Shown one piece after another: positions 1-11,789 of a stretch of 64,000 nucleotides of DNA (the first letter of the stretch is position 1; each line of letters begins with the position of its first letter). The stretch lies in contig CM060967.1 in NCBI GenBank assembly GCA_030765045.1, positions 21,226,284-21,290,283 of the forward strand. Reading direction: 5' to 3'. The DNA comes from Tenodera sinensis (lineage: Eukaryota; Arthropoda; Insecta; Mantodea; Mantidae). A model generated the notes under the pieces. The model ran no database searches. It worked only from the letters and a program-made list of their open reading frames with translations, and was not told the DNA's origin. Made by a program: the position numbers and the translations under genes.

Positions 1-450
1 TATTCCACCGAAAAATTCAAAGTCAAGATTTTACCAGAAATACATGTTTTGAGGCTCCCTAAATCAAGAAAAAGCATTTTTAGAAAAATGTGCCTGCTTG
101 GGTGGGGCAGGGAGTGGTTACTTGCGTGTGTGCGTACAGCATAAGGCAAAAATGGAAAGCCTGTTAAAAGCCAAAGTTGTATTTAAGTTTAATGTCTTTC
201 AAGGATGCGACACAAAGATTTTGAAGAAAATTCCTCTATCCTAAACTACCCTTTGCATGCAAAATTTTTCGAAAAGGTTGATTTTCTTAAAAATGGCCTT
301 AACGATTTTGATTAAAAAGCCATATGTTTGATATTTTTATGGCAAACGAAATGTATATTTTGAATTTTCTGGCTATAGCCTATTTAGTCCTGTTTACTCT
401 GGATGACTTTTGCATAACTGGTAAACTGTAAGAGATAAATCAAATCTTAA
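1..450 (+). repeat. R850 interspersed repeat, partial copy 1
   Basis: Noncoding repeat that recurs about eight times in the window. Landmarks shared by the copies include 'tattccacc', 'gacacaaagatttt', 'aaactaccctttgcatg' and 'gcataactggtaaac'. This copy is cut by the window edge on the left and stops near 450, where the 3' tail of LINE-A begins, so LINE-A apparently inserted into it. No coding capacity is seen. Class is unknown; see the R850 finding. Confidence 0.75.
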
Positions 451-465
451 TTTAGTTAGTTTAGT

Positions 466-2938
466 TTAATAAATGGGGAGGGTCATGACTTCCCTATGCA
501 CTGCGACCATTTCTGATCTGTTGTGCTTCCCCATGTTTAGTCTCCAAGAATACCAGAATCGTTGATAGAAGATCCTTGGGAGAGACTTTGACAGTTCATG
601 CTTAGACATGAACCAGTGGTTGAAATATTTAACCCTGAGTGCTGCCAATGATTCACAGTCAGTTAACAAATGAAGTGCTGATTCATCTGCTTTGTGGCAT
701 CTTCTGCAGATTGGATCAACTAGTTGACCAATCTTATAGAGATGTCCTAACAGCTGGCAGTGTCCAGTTATTAGGCCTACTGTCCAGCTGAGTTTGGTTC
801 TATCCATTTTGAGCAATTCTTTAGTCCTGTTTTTGATGATATTCTTCAAGATCATCTTTGAATGCTTGTGTCCTGTTACAGATAACCAGTATTTATGTTT
901 CCTATCAGTCCATTCCCGGATTGCCCCTCTGACATGGTCATAGGACTACCCTAGCCAGGGTTCAGGACCCACAAAAGGTCTGATGGATCCTGTTTGGCCA
1001 AGTCATCTGCCCTCTCATTGCCATGGATTCCCATATGTCCCGCCACCCACATCAGTCTAACTGAATTGTGTTCAGCCAATTTCATAAGGGCTTCATGACA
1101 TTCGAGTAACAGTTTTGAGCTGACATTTCTAGCTTCAAGTGCCTTCAGGACAGCTTTAACTATCTGAAAGTATAGTGATGTGTCTATTCAGATATCTCTT
1201 ACTAATACTTTCCCATACACTTGCCAGTATATTTCAGCTTGAAAGTCCTAGGCTATATGATAGCCTTCTGCCACACCTGAACAGTGCTGTCCCAGTCCCT
1301 TGATTGGTTCTGGATCCATCAGTAAACCATATGGGTCCACCCTGCATATTGGGACTCATTCCATTCATCCATTCACTGTGCTCCGGAAAGGATAAGTGAA
1401 CTTTCCTTATTGTAATCTCCAAGGTATCAATTTATCAGTCCTCATGAGTATAAGAGTGCCCAGGTGCTTGTCCCTAAGTAGATTTAAGTGACCGTAGCAT
1501 TGTGTTTCCAAATCCTCAATGTCTGAGTGTACAGACCAGCCCTCGCCTCTGACTCCAACCAGATATGGAGTGGTGGTGTGTCCAACAGAACCTCCAGAGA
1601 GGCTGTAGGAATAGTCCTGAAAGCCCCTGTGATAGACATGCAAGCCATTCTCATGTGTTGATTGCATGACCCCAGTTTTATTCTAGGCCACCATACAAGT
1701 GTGGCATAGGAAATAATGGGTCTGACCATTGTGACGTACATCCAGTAGACCACCTTGGGTTTCAGTCCCCATTTCTTGCCAAGCAGATTTCTGCATGCAC
1801 AAAAGACTCTATAGGCTCTATTGATACATGCATCTGCTTGTATCTGGAAATCTGGTGAAAGGTACAATTTTTATTTTGCTGGGGTTAACAGGCCACATCT
1901 GCTGCACCAGCGTTCTACTTTTCCTAAGGCTACTTGTAGCACTTCAAAAACGGTTCCGGGGAATTTCCCCCTTACCAATATGGCTATGTTGTTAGTATAT
2001 CCTACCGTGAGATGGCTGCTGTCGTTTAAGTCTCTAATCAAGAAATCCACTACAAGGTTCCACAGCAGTGGCGATGAAACGCCTCCCTGCGAACAGCCCC
2101 TTGATGTGGAAACGTGAAGTCTCCCGACATAATGTCGATGAGATGTGCCTATCTTCCAGCATGGAAAATATCTATCTGCTGATAGTGCTTGGGACATTAT
2201 GTTCAGCAGCAGATGTGATAATGGTTGCAGTTGAGGTTCTGTTAAAAGCACCCTCGATGTCAAGAAATGCTCCTAACGCGATTTCTTTCTAGTGTAAAAA
2301 CTTCTCTATGTTGGTTACAACATAGTGCAAAGCAGCCTCTACAGATTTCCCAGATTGATAGGTACACTGATATCCATGTAAAGGTCGATTTCCCTTATGT
2401 GCCTATCAACTAGTTTCTCCATTGTCTTCAGCAGAAAAGATGAAAGACATATGAGTCGATAAGCCTTGGCATCCTGATAGCTGGGATGTCCAGGCTTAGG
2501 AATATAAGCTACTCTGACTTGCCTCCTGGCCATAGGAATATGTCCAAGTGCAAGACTAGCTCTAAAAATATGACACAGCAGGGACGCCAAGATTTCAATC
2601 CCTTGTTGTAACAAAGCGGGTATCAGTCCATGTGGCCCAGCCGATTTATATGGTTCAAATCCATCAATAGCCCATCTGATCCTAGTTTGGTTGATTATTG
2701 CTTTGGCCATGTGCCAATCTTCCTTGTCCGTCCGAGGATTGAACCCCGATTGCCCCTGTCCATCATGCAATTCATGAATCTCTTCAGATCCTGGAAAGGG
2801 CACTGCAAACATATGTTTTAGAGTATCTTTTCCGGACATTGTATAGTCGCCATTAGGCAACTTAAGTGTGCCAAGCTTGTTGGCGACGCCTTTAGCTAGA
2901 GCCTTTATGAGTATTGCATTTCTGTTGTAACTGGTCAT
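466..2938 (-). pseudogene. LINE-A ORF2, C-terminal half (RT, RNase H, zinc knuckle), decayed
   Basis: Broken reading frames of a non-LTR retrotransposon polyprotein. Reading leftward from 2938: the N-terminal reverse-transcriptase part (with KPGHPSYQDAKAYRLICLSS, 2339-2938); an RT core with SQGGVSSPLLWN and YTNN in place of YADD (1871-2263); the thumb region (1484-1867); an RNase H start with WFTDGSRTNQGTGTALF (1234-1422); and a C-terminal CRRCH...H...C knuckle (466-855). Frameshifts and stops separate every block and the catalytic YADD is lost, so it cannot be active. RNase H argues against Jockey proper; R1/LOA-type is my inference. The upstream part continues at 5202-6147 beyond a DNA-element insertion. 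The 3' tail near 446-475 is (TAAAC)-like on the - strand. Confidence 0.85.
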
Positions 2939-3657
2939 TTGAGGAGCGTTTTTTCAAAACTCGATAGATGCACAAAATGTGTCTCTGAGAAAAACGTTTT
3001 TTTCTATTTATTGGCAATACTAATTGGTTAGTACAGCAACTATATTAATCATTCAGTTCTCCTTCCTGACACTGTCTCACTGAATGTGAAAAGAAGCTAA
3101 TAACATAGTTTAACAGATTTTTATTTATTTTCACCTATTTATAATACATAATGCACTATACAACCAACATATTAATGTTTATAAGGATTATTTTCTTCTG
3201 TATAAACTTGGAAACTAAGTACTGCTACATTCACAATAACAATATATTTTGTTTTATTTATATAACAAACATATTGAATACTCACAAAGAAATTTCAAAC
3301 AATATGAATAAGTAAGCTTTCACCTTTATTAGTGCTTGTTCAGTCTGTAGGTACAGGGTTCTTAGTTTGTTTCTTTTCCACATCTGCCTCTGGCTTAATC
3401 TTCATCAGTCCCATTTTGCAGGTTGAGCATATGTCAGTGTGTGGTGTATGGAATTAAAATTGAGAAAACTGTAAAATATGTTTTTATATTTTGACAATGA
3501 GCAGACCGGTAGATTTCTTAATCTTCTTTCGTTGCAGAAGTTGGTCCACATTTTTCTGATACTAAGTTCTGAAGGTAAATATCCTCTCCTTGATTTTGGT
3601 CTTCCATAGTGGCTTTCTCTACATCTATACTTCTTAATGTCTTACTTTATAGCAGCA

Positions 3658-4160
3658 AAACCCAAGCTGAGCAGAACATTACTTCCACTTACTGGTGTTT
3701 TGCTCCTCACTGTAACTTTTCTATCTGACCTTACCTTGGTCATCTCTTGTTCTCTTCCGACCCCGATGCTATTAGGGTTCCCGAGGGCTAGGGAGTCTTT
3801 ATTTTTCCAACCTCTCCATTTCTCTAATTTCTCTATAAAATCTTAACCCCTAATATACTGACCTGTCATGGCATGTAATACGTCCTCTGATTGGTAATCA
3901 GAGGATATGGTCGGTGAATTTATTTTGATAACTCTCCCGGCCAGGTCGGTGAGACCTATAAACCAACGACAGGTGCGGTCCTCCAGACATTCTGGGGGTT
4001 GTGAGAGAGCGATGTGACCGCCAAAATATAAAAATATGGTGCTCTTTAAAAACCGGTTACTATTACTGCTAATTGCTCTCTTCTTCCATCAGTGACAAAT
4101 ATTGGAGAGCAAGAGGATTAATGACTTCATTGTCAGAAATCCAGCATTAGCTAACAACAA
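3658..4160 (+). mobile_element. SINE-B, full copy with 13 bp target duplication
   Basis: Bounded by CTTTATAGCAGCA at 3645-3657 and 4161-4173. The body runs from 'aaacccaagctgagcag' and ends 'cattagctaacaacaa'. The last ~55 bp match the ORF2 stop region of LINE-D (26013 onward), suggesting that SINE-B borrows that LINE's 3' recognition signal. Other copies: 44349-44550, 48531-48838 and 50043-50735. I found no convincing Pol III box, so 'SINE' rests on size, duplication and the LINE-like tail. Confidence 0.85.
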
Positions 4161-4540
4161 CTTTATAGCAGCAGTAATGCCCTTCTGTAATATTCCTGTT
4201 CTGTCATCTCCTCTGGTTCCTTTGGTGCATTCCCAAATAAGTGAAATTTTCTAGCCAGGAGAGATAATCTAACTTTTGACACCCCTGTGATTCCTTGGAA
4301 GCTTTAGTTTTAGGATTTCGTGGAGTGCACTCGAGACCACGTGAAGATGTAATTGCTGGAGTATGAGCTTTCCTTGACTTGCATTTTGATTTCCTTTCCT
4401 TGTTTTTGCAATTCCTACCTCCAGCGCATTCTACGACTGGTACAGTTTCACAATCAGAGCTCCTGTCCTCTGTGCATAGTACTGTGCAGTGTCTCAACTA
4501 AGAATAAAAATGCCATGTAAGTATAACAAAGCTTGTAGAA

Positions 4541-4791
4541 GCACCTACCTGCTGCGGAAGGGGTTCCGGGTTCGATTCCCGGCAGGGGAATAGGAATTTT
4601 TCTGCAGCCAAGATTATTCTTCATTTCCCTGAATCTGGAAGTATGAATGAAAGTGTGAATGTGTGTGTGAATTCAACGTATAAAAGCCCCCAAAGACCAA
4701 AAAACCCACTGTTAAACGAGTAACACCATTGCCAACAGGCAAGGTCGCCGATATGACCACTGCAGTTAAAGGCGGGATATAAATGGAACAA
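4541..4791 (+). mobile_element. SINE-C, tRNA-derived
   Basis: A tRNA-like B box, GGTTCGATTCCCG, lies near 4567 just after the left end. The insert is flanked by AAAGCTTGTAGAA (4528-4540) and AAAGCTTGCAGAA (4792-4804), a 13 bp duplication with one mismatch. It ends 'ggcgggatataaatggaacaa'. A reverse-oriented fragment of the same tail appears near 30433-30505. Confidence 0.75.
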
Positions 4792-5201
4792 AAAGCTTGC
4801 AGAAATGAATGTGAAATTCAAGCGCACAACCTGAGTTCGCAGTTATTTCCAACGAAGCAGCAGTGTACAAAGCTTGCAGAAATGATTGAGAATTCCAAGA
4901 ATCGTAACAGTGAGATGGCAGCCAATGCCAACATGCGTTTTATAGAATTCAGGTTGCTACACTTTGGATTATAAAATCATAAAATTGCATCTATTGACCT
5001 TTGCTTTAACTGAGCAAGTGCATCTATCGAGTTTTGAAAAAACTGCTAATATTCCCTAGCTTCTACACAGGACAAGAATTACATTTTGCAAAATCTGATT
5101 TCACAGAACGATGCAGAAGGTGAAAATTATGCCGATACCATATATAACTCAATTTCGTAAAATTTGCATCTGTCGAGTTTTGAAAAAAACGCTCCTCAAT
5201 T

Positions 5202-6147
5202 CAGCTCTATAAGAATCCCAGTTACCAGTCTGTTTAGCCTGATTAAACAGTCTCCTGCAATTGCATCTTAGTTTGCTTAACCTTTTGGACCACCAAGGCA
5301 CATTCCTTGGTGTGGAAGCGACCTTAGCCCTGCAATTAACAGTGTAGGATAAGAGAATAGCCTGTTGCAACTGGTCAACAGCTAACTCCAAATCCAACAC
5401 TGTGTTTATCTCCTTAGATATAACCTGTATAAGTCCTGAAAAATCTTTATGATATGAAATCCATTCTGTATATCACAGGCTCATAGTCCTGTGATCCTAA
5501 CGTGTGGCAAATGTATCTGTGATCTGATAAAGATATATCAGATGATATATGCCAGTTTTTAACTAGGTTCTCGATAAAAGGAGTCCCTAGTGTAAGATCT
5601 ATGACCTCTTTCCTCTGTACAGTGACAAAGGTTGGTTCATTGCCTTTGTTTAGAATATTAAGGTTTGTACATACCAAGTATTCCATTAAGAGCTCCCCTC
5701 TTCTTTTGATGCCAGTGCTCCCCCACATTGTGTGGTGTGCATTGGCATTACATCCAATGAGGAGCTCCTTCCTGGACATCTGTCCGTAATTAATGAGGTC
5801 CTCACCATACAAGATGATGGGTCCGGAGATAGACAGAGGAATTGCCTATCTCTGTCCATCCACCCACATACACCCTCCAAACACCCTTATTTCGATGGCT
5901 GTTACATCCCTGGAACAGAATCTTACTATTGGAATTGCTTTGACCCAGTTCCTTATATAAATGCAGGTCCTAGGATTATTCAGATCAACAGGGTTTATTA
6001 TACTGCCTCGTTGCTGTTAAGACCTCTTATTTTGCCCTTGTAAATCCAAGGTTCTTGAATAAGAGCTATATCAATATCTTCAACTGCCAGCTTCCTACAG
6101 AGAGCAGCAGTTGCAGCCTTACAATGGTGAGGATTTATCTGGATCAT
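5202..6147 (-). pseudogene. LINE-A ORF2 endonuclease region, decayed
   Basis: The N-terminal apurinic-like endonuclease of LINE-A. Reading leftward from 6147: MIQINPHHCKAATAALCRK and DIALIQEPWIYKGKIRGL (start and catalytic E region), a gap with stops, GCNANAHHTMWGS (5447-5812), LSDHRYICHT (the conserved SDH), then NVPWWSKRLSKLR (5149-5400), the linker found before the RT. The start at the MIQIN methionine fits the usual ORF2 start in this LINE group. Several stops and frameshifts make it inactive. It continues at 2938 after the inverted-repeat element. Confidence 0.8.
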
Positions 6148-6437
6148 TGGCAATTCTCCCGTGATAATGTAAAATGCAAGAGCTTACCTTAATCGGTCTC
6201 AGCCCCAAGTCTCCATGGCCTACTGTGTAGTCACAGTGGCCTCAGCCTCCCCAGATGCCTCGTCCTCCTTGGCTGCTTGGGCCTCATGTTGTTTTGTTGG
6301 GTCGACTAGGATGTTTGATCCCTGTCTATCCCAGTATAAGCTTCCATGTTGGCATCCTTTATGGCTTAGGCCGACTCATGGTCTATAAGCAGTACAAGCC
6401 TCTGTCCCAAAGAGTCTGCCTGCCGGTCTAGTGCTTT

Positions 6438-6899
6438 CTAGTATTCAGTTTTGAGTCCTGGATTGAAAACCCTTAACCTGTGCAGTAGAACCTTCGGGTC
6501 CCCGGTCATGAAGTCCCAGGTCCTAAACGCCACCTTGACTGGTTTGGGCACATCTTTAGCATCAATTACCCTGAGTATCAAGTCCTCTTTGAGTTTTACT
6601 CCATTGAGGTTTGTCCTCAGCCATTCAGCACTCTTCTCATCGTCACAGTAGTAGATTAGAGTGCCATCCTGTAGAGTATAGGTCCCAAGCAATGGTAAGT
6701 ATTCACCTTCTTTGGCCCCATCTACCTTGCTGAATATAGCTCCTAAAATGTCCTTGACTTCCTCTTCCATGAATTTAGTCTCTGGATACTTTCCCTTTAT
6801 GATAGTCATTTTAAAAGCTGCCAAAGTCTCCCTGAAAGTTGCCCCAGATTCCATTGGATCCCTGAGTCTTTTCTGGTATGGCCTGACGCTAGGTGGCAC
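6438..6899 (-). pseudogene. LINE-A ORF1 fragment (DUF4780-like)
   Basis: A 153-residue frame with LILRVIDAKDVPKPVKVAF and LLHRLRVFNPGLKT, the pattern I associate with DUF4780 domains of insect LINE ORF1 proteins. The frame continues upstream to about 6955 with TPAKRTRSTPDVPP before a T-run. It lies just upstream (on the -) of the endonuclease start, the normal ORF1-ORF2 order. The N-terminus is missing or unrecognised. The family assignment is from memory and needs a profile search. Confidence 0.65.
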
Positions 6900-6954
6900 A
6901 TCAGGTGTGGATCTGGTTCTTTTCGCAGGCGTCCCTGCCCTCCCTGTTTTTTGA

Positions 6955-7914
6955 TTTGTGTTTGTTTGTTTGTTTGTTTTTTTTTTTTTTTTTAAATAAT
7001 GGTTTCCATGAGAATCCCACGAGTTCTAGGGAAATGAGGTCAACATGTGCAGAGCCCAGATACACGTGCAAGGCTAAATACAACAGGGTGTCACCTGGTG
7101 TCCTGAAGGGATCGTTAGTGACACTGTATTATACCCCAGTGCTATTCAGCGCGATGCCTCACACCTTAGCTTGGGTAACCAGAGCCCTTAAAAATGAAAC
7201 CTGGTACTCCAACTGGGAGTCCCAGCTAGGTCCTCTTACTGGGAGTCCCTGTTTGGGATGGCTTTTAAGATGTTAAAGTATAAGCCACTTCTTTGTCTGG
7301 TACCTCGCCTGTGATCTCTCTGGCATGAGTAACTCTACCGGTGACATGCACTGCCAGTACAGCTCACAGGGTCACAGTTACACACAAGCGTCCGTACATA
7401 CACAAGTTTTTTTTTTTTTTTGTTTTTTTTTTTTGTTAAAGAGAATTAACAGACAGGGAGAGTGCCTTTGCCTTTTCTCAACAAGGCTCTGCAACAACTC
7501 ACATGGCCAATCTTTTGATGAGAACAAATGAAAGTGTGTTTCAGGACAGAATTATTAGGTAGAGATTTGTGGTCTCCTGATCTAACCCCCTGCGATTTAT
7601 AAATATTATACTTGGTAACTAATGTATAAGTAATGTATAATAGTCAATAATGGAGTAAAATTCTTTTGAAAAGTTTGTAAATTGCCTACTATGGAACTAA
7701 TCCTAATCAAACATTTATCATGCTTTATCTAAAATTAATAAAAGTATATCTTTTATACAGGTACAATAATGTATGAGATTATTCTATGGATGATTTAAAG
7801 AAGGTTGTGGTAGTGTCACATCAGATGTTTTTATTCAAAGTGCGTGTTATGAATAAAGTTAATTATACTTTACATGCTGTTTCCTATGATTTGTATTAAA
7901 TATTTCTATTACAG
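6955..7914. other. T-runs and unassigned sequence upstream of the first DDB2 exon
   Basis: Holds two long T-rich runs (6960-6991 and 7408-7436) bracketing ~410 bp that may be the 5' untranslated part of LINE-A; I could not confirm this. From 7440 to 7914 the sequence is AT-rich with no recognised feature, ending in a pyrimidine-rich 3' splice site (tatttctattacag). I looked for an upstream DDB2 exon here and found none. Confidence 0.5.
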
Positions 7915-8112
7915 GCCAGTCTAAACAGTATTATAAGAAGCATCTCAGATATCCAGTTCTGGTGGAGGGAGCCACCCTTTGCCAGGAGAGCAACATTCCT
8001 AACATGGCACCCAAAGAACAGCAAGCTCTTATTTGTTGGTGCCAAAGATGGAAGTATTGTTTCGTGGAATATCGACGAGGTATTACTTTGCCCGGACAAC
8101 ATGATACACGGG
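7915..8112 (+). CDS. DDB2: DDB2-like WD40 protein, internal exon 1 of 5 found
   Basis: A 198 bp exon, 66 codons, bounded by 'acag' and GGG|gtatgt, phase 0 at both ends. It reads ...FARRATFLTWHPKNSKLLFV followed by GAKDGSIVSWNID, which matches the first WD40 blade of DDB2 (RRATSLAWHP in the human protein). DDB2 is the damage-sensing subunit of the UV-DDB complex: it binds UV lesions in chromatin and, through DDB1-CUL4, starts global nucleotide excision repair. The exon joins in frame to 14885-15027. Human DDB2 has ~110 residues before this point; those exons were not found. The assignment rests on all five exons lining up in order. Confidence 0.85.
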
Positions 8113-8841
8113 GTATGTACCTGAAAATTACTTTAATGTTAGAAAAGATATAATATGTGATAAAATGACAAAATCAGTCTGGTTACTTTTGTATCACTTT
8201 ATTGTGTTCTAAAATTTTATTACAAATACCCAGTTTTCTGATTAAGAAGTTGAATCAGGGCTCAAAAATTCAATGTTACAGCTGGGATCATTAAGTTGGT
8301 TGGCATAAAAAAAAGAATAACATAGTTCTCTTCTTATCATTAACACAGTTTATAGTCTTTCATGCTATCATAACTCACAACTTTTACTTCTCGTAACCTT
8401 GCAGCAGTCCCTTGAGTGTCTTTCTTCACTTTCTCTGTCTCACGTACACTAGCTATGACGTTAAAATCACTCTACACTCATCGAATCTTCTTTACGATCC
8501 ACACTCACAGCATTGACCAACTCATGTCTGTAGCTGTAACTTTCTCTCCTGCTGTTTTCATGCCTTCTTATACAGAGGGAATGTCGTCACATGTACCTTT
8601 TGTAAACTCCTTTAAACATGCCACCAATGACATAACCAGATATTTCTCAAAGGCTCTGGAGAAAAGCCCTTTAGTGTAGCCACTTTGTTGTTGTTAGTCA
8701 CATGTGAGTGGTGTGGGGAAGTTTAACCTTGCACCTTTGTTTGCTTGCCAGCCTGGTATATGGTGCAAAGTAGCTTGGCCCCGCCCGTCCTTTGTTATGT
8801 GCCGAGCCCAGTTTCACAATATGTAGCTATAGTACTATAGT
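8113..8841. other. DDB2 intron, mostly unassigned; repeat G fragment
   Basis: No gene is recognised. 8690-8790 is shared in reverse orientation with 33378-33512 (AACAAAGG..., 'accaggctggcaagcaaacaaagg' region, ending in gttgttgttagtcacatgtg), so it is an interspersed repeat, here called G. A 264 bp open frame at 8416-8679 shows no domain and is probably chance. Confidence 0.5.
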
Positions 8842-8849
8842 GTCATTAA

Positions 8850-11037
8850 TAGGGCTAGAAAGTTCATGCATTTGCATTTTTTTCATAGGGGTTAAAAATG
8901 TATGCTTTTACATTATGTGCGCAAATTATGGAATTTTAAGTTATTTGGACGTAATTTTATGGTGCATACAACTGCATATTTTCTTGATTTTGATAAATGC
9001 ATATTATTTCAATACTATAGCCTCTATATGGCATATTTTAATGATTTTTATGATTTTTCCCACGTGGATAATATTTTTCATATTGGTAGTGTTGCATACG
9101 ATGATGTAACTTGTGAGGTGGCGCGAAGCAATGCTGGGTCATGTTGTTATGTAGTGAATCTCCTGTTTCCATCCTTTCATTATATGTATGTGCGTAGAGA
9201 ATAACCAGTGCGTTATCTGAGAGGTTTATGTTAACGAAGATAAAGTGCAGGTCAACGTTTTGAGCAGCACGATTATAGCAACACTTGCCTCTGTGTGGTC
9301 TTCAAACGTAACAGTGTTGTGAACTGGTTCCCTCCAAATGAAATTAGACGTCTAAAATGTTAAAAAGCTCTTCAAATGCCGAAAATAAAACCAACTCTGA
9401 GTGCTAGATTAATTAATTTACAGAAAAAGTTTCCGGGTGATTTAATATCTACAGATAATAGGGCACTGTTTTGTGGAACGTGTGATAAAAATATAGGGAG
9501 TGAGAAAAGATTTCAAACAGTTCAGTACATAAACACAGCAAAATATTAGGAGAATTTAATCAGAAAACTCGCAAACAAATAACCTGTTCTAAAACAATTA
9601 GTAGAGTGTTTAGGAAGTAGGGTTACTGAATTTTCCTATGACTTGTGCCAAGCATTTTTAGCTGCTGATATTCCCTTGTTCAAAATTAATAATCCGATAT
9701 TTAAAAACTTTCTTGCCAAGTACACTCAACAACATGTGCCTGAACAAAGTACACTGCGTAAGACTTATGCAGGGCATTGTTACAATAACGTATTGTCAAA
9801 TATACAAAATTTAGCGGATCAGTTTGTGTGGTTGTCTGTTGATAAAACCTCTGATTCTGAACGCCATTCTATTGCTAATATAATCATGGATGCCTTAAAT
9901 AATGAACAAAAGACTACACCTTATCTCCTTAATGTGTGCAAATTGTCTGCCACTGACAATGTAACTGTGACCCAGTTTGTGATGGACTCTTTGAAATTAC
10001 AATGCCCGTGTGGAATCAAATACAACTGGTTGCTTTTGTTACCTTATATGGTAAAATCAGGAAAAGCTCTGAAAGGTATTTTTCCTAACTTATTTCATAT
10101 AACTTGTTAGGCACACGCTCTTCATCGAACTTCTGAGACAATACACGATTCCTTCCCACTGGTAGATAGATTTGTGCCCAGTACAAAGAGAATTTTTATT
10201 AAATTTCCTAAAAGAGTTAAGTTGTTTAGATCAACAGCACCTAATATCCGACTTCCTCCTGCACCAGTGTTAACTTGATGGGGAACATGGGTCGATGCAG
10301 TTTTATATTATGCTGAGCACATAGAAATAATCGAAGAGGTTGTTAATTCATTGGACTCGAACGATGCTTCATCAATACAAACTGTGCAAAATATTCTGTC
10401 AGGCACTGGGTTAAAGAAGGATCTTAGTTTCATATCTGCCCATTTTTCTTTCTTACCAACAGTCATAACGGCATTGGAAGCTGTAGGATCTCCTTTGCAT
10501 GAATCACTTACTGTCTTTGTAAAAACAATATGTGATCTAAGCTCGGTTCCTGGTAGCATAGGACAAAAAGTGAAAGAGAAAGTGAATAATATAATTTCAA
10601 AAAATTATGGTTATAAACTGATGTGCGATATTCGAGACATCCTCGAAAGAAAACCCTGTCACACCAAGAGAATTGACTCTCTCTGTGAAACAGTTAACAT
10701 CATTTAAATATGCCCCGATAGCATCTTGTGACTTGTAAAGGAGTTTTTCACGTTACAAAAGTGTTTTGCCAGACAATAGATGGCGTTTTACTGTTGAAAA
10801 TTTGTGTAGTGTTGGTTGTGAACTGCAATTTAGCAGTTAATAGTAGCAGTGGGATCACTTCTGCTTCAACCTCTAAGGAATAAGGTAACATTATTATTTA
10901 CACTAACTCGTCTATTGCAAAGGGATATGAACTGTTCTAATGAAATAGTGCGTATTTCTGGGCATATTTTGAAGTTTTTAAGAGCATATTTGCATGCATA
11001 TTTCAGTGTTTTTTAGGGCATGAACTTCCGAGCCCTA
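8850..11037 (+). mobile_element. hAT-A element with perfect 8 bp target duplication
   Basis: Ends are inverted: TAGGGCTAGAAAGTTCATGC at 8850, and the right end reads TAGGGCTCGGAAGTTCATGC on the other strand, ending 11037. The flanks are GTCATTAA at 8842-8849 and 11038-11045, the 8 bp size expected for hAT. It contains a decayed transposase. It belongs to the same family as hAT-B at 22588-25607. Confidence 0.92.
9376..10850 (+). pseudogene. hAT-A transposase, decayed
   Basis: Reads from MPKIKPTLSARLINLQK through a zinc finger of the C-x2-C...H type (ALFCGTCDK), then DLCQAFLAADIPLFKINNP (9643-10110), and toward the C-terminus NVLSGTGLKKDLSF and ERKPCHTKRIDSL (10351-10707). It ends with a truncated dimerisation motif (RSFSRYKSVLPDN). 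Stops at several points (for example after NLFHITC) and lost residues show it is dead. The equivalent of the second catalytic region, present in hAT-B, is interrupted here. Confidence 0.8.
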
Positions 11038-11084
11038 GTCATTAACCATTATTGGGAGTTATACAGAAAGTTAATTGTTAAAGG

Positions 11085-11770
11085 TGAAATTGATCTAAGG
11101 TAATACAATTCAGTGTTTTCTTTTTACATGGACACAGTAGACTTTTAATCGATGATAAAATCTTTTAAGAACTGGTTGCTAACTGGTTGAATTTCTTTTT
11201 CTTTGCACAGCTAAGAGATAAAAAAATGAATAAGGACTTCCCATGTGAGAAAATTATACTATTGGAAAAGTTATACAAATAACAAGAAATATCTCCAAAA
11301 TGGTTTTCATGTTATATATAAAAAAATCTGACTTGAATTGCTTGTTTGAACAAGCTCTACATTTTTTGTGTAGTAACATTTTTTCTATCTCTTACAGTTG
11401 ACACTTATGCAAGTCATCCAGATTGAAGAGGATGTTTCCAGAAAATTTAAGATATATGGCATGACAATATCTTAAACATATGGTATTTTAACCAAAGTCA
11501 TTACAGCCATTTGAGACAAAATCAAAATTTAAAAAAAATGTTACATGTAAAGGGGAGTCGGTGGGGATGGGGGATTTTCCTAAAAAATCTTCCATGTAAG
11601 GGATCTGGGGTGGGGGATTTTGCTAAAAACCTTCATGTAAGGGATCTGGGGTGGGGGATTTTGCTAAAAATCGTCCATATAAGGGATCTGGCGTGTGGGA
11701 TTTTCTTGAAAAACTTCATGTCACATCCTTGGAAGAGAGCTGAACTTAAATACCAAGTTTCGTATTTAAC
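11085..11770 (-). repeat. R850 copy 2, with internal tandem repeats
   Basis: Reverse-oriented R850. 11544-11716 holds four tandem units of about 40-50 bp, each containing catgtaagggatctgg or a close variant followed by a GGGGGATTTT block. The next R850 copy starts at 11790 in the opposite direction, so the two face each other across ~20 bp. A short open frame spanning the tandem units (11511-11807) is a by-product of the repeat. Confidence 0.75.
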
Positions 11771-11789
11771 CAGTTTTTCATGTTTTTAC

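Larger units (their letters stand above)
2940..5198. mobile_element. 2.26 kb inverted-repeat DNA element splitting LINE-A
   Basis: Both ends carry a 33-34 bp inverted repeat starting TGAGGAGCG, followed by a run of T, then CAAAACTCGA (2940-2972 and the reverse complement ending at 5198). The flanks are ATT (2937-2939 and 5199-5201), read as a 3 bp target duplication. The LINE-A reading frame resumes on both sides, which confirms an insertion. A subterminal copy of the repeat (catctatcgagttttg) lies near 5013. Two short frames inside (4204-4497 - and 4783-4974 +) match nothing I know. I cannot place the superfamily; no transposase is recognisable. Two SINEs are nested inside. Confidence 0.8.

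Noticed and set aside
1871..2292. Open frames on + (1821-2117, 2068-2292) opposite LINE-A
   Set aside because: They are the complement of LINE-A RT coding sequence and have no domain of their own.
8416..8679. 87-codon open frame in a DDB2 intron
   Set aside because: No domain, no splice-compatible phase with DDB2, next to a repeat.
11544..11716. Regular short repeats that might suggest a CRISPR-like array
   Set aside because: Units are directly adjacent with no unique spacers, in an animal genome, inside the R850 repeat.
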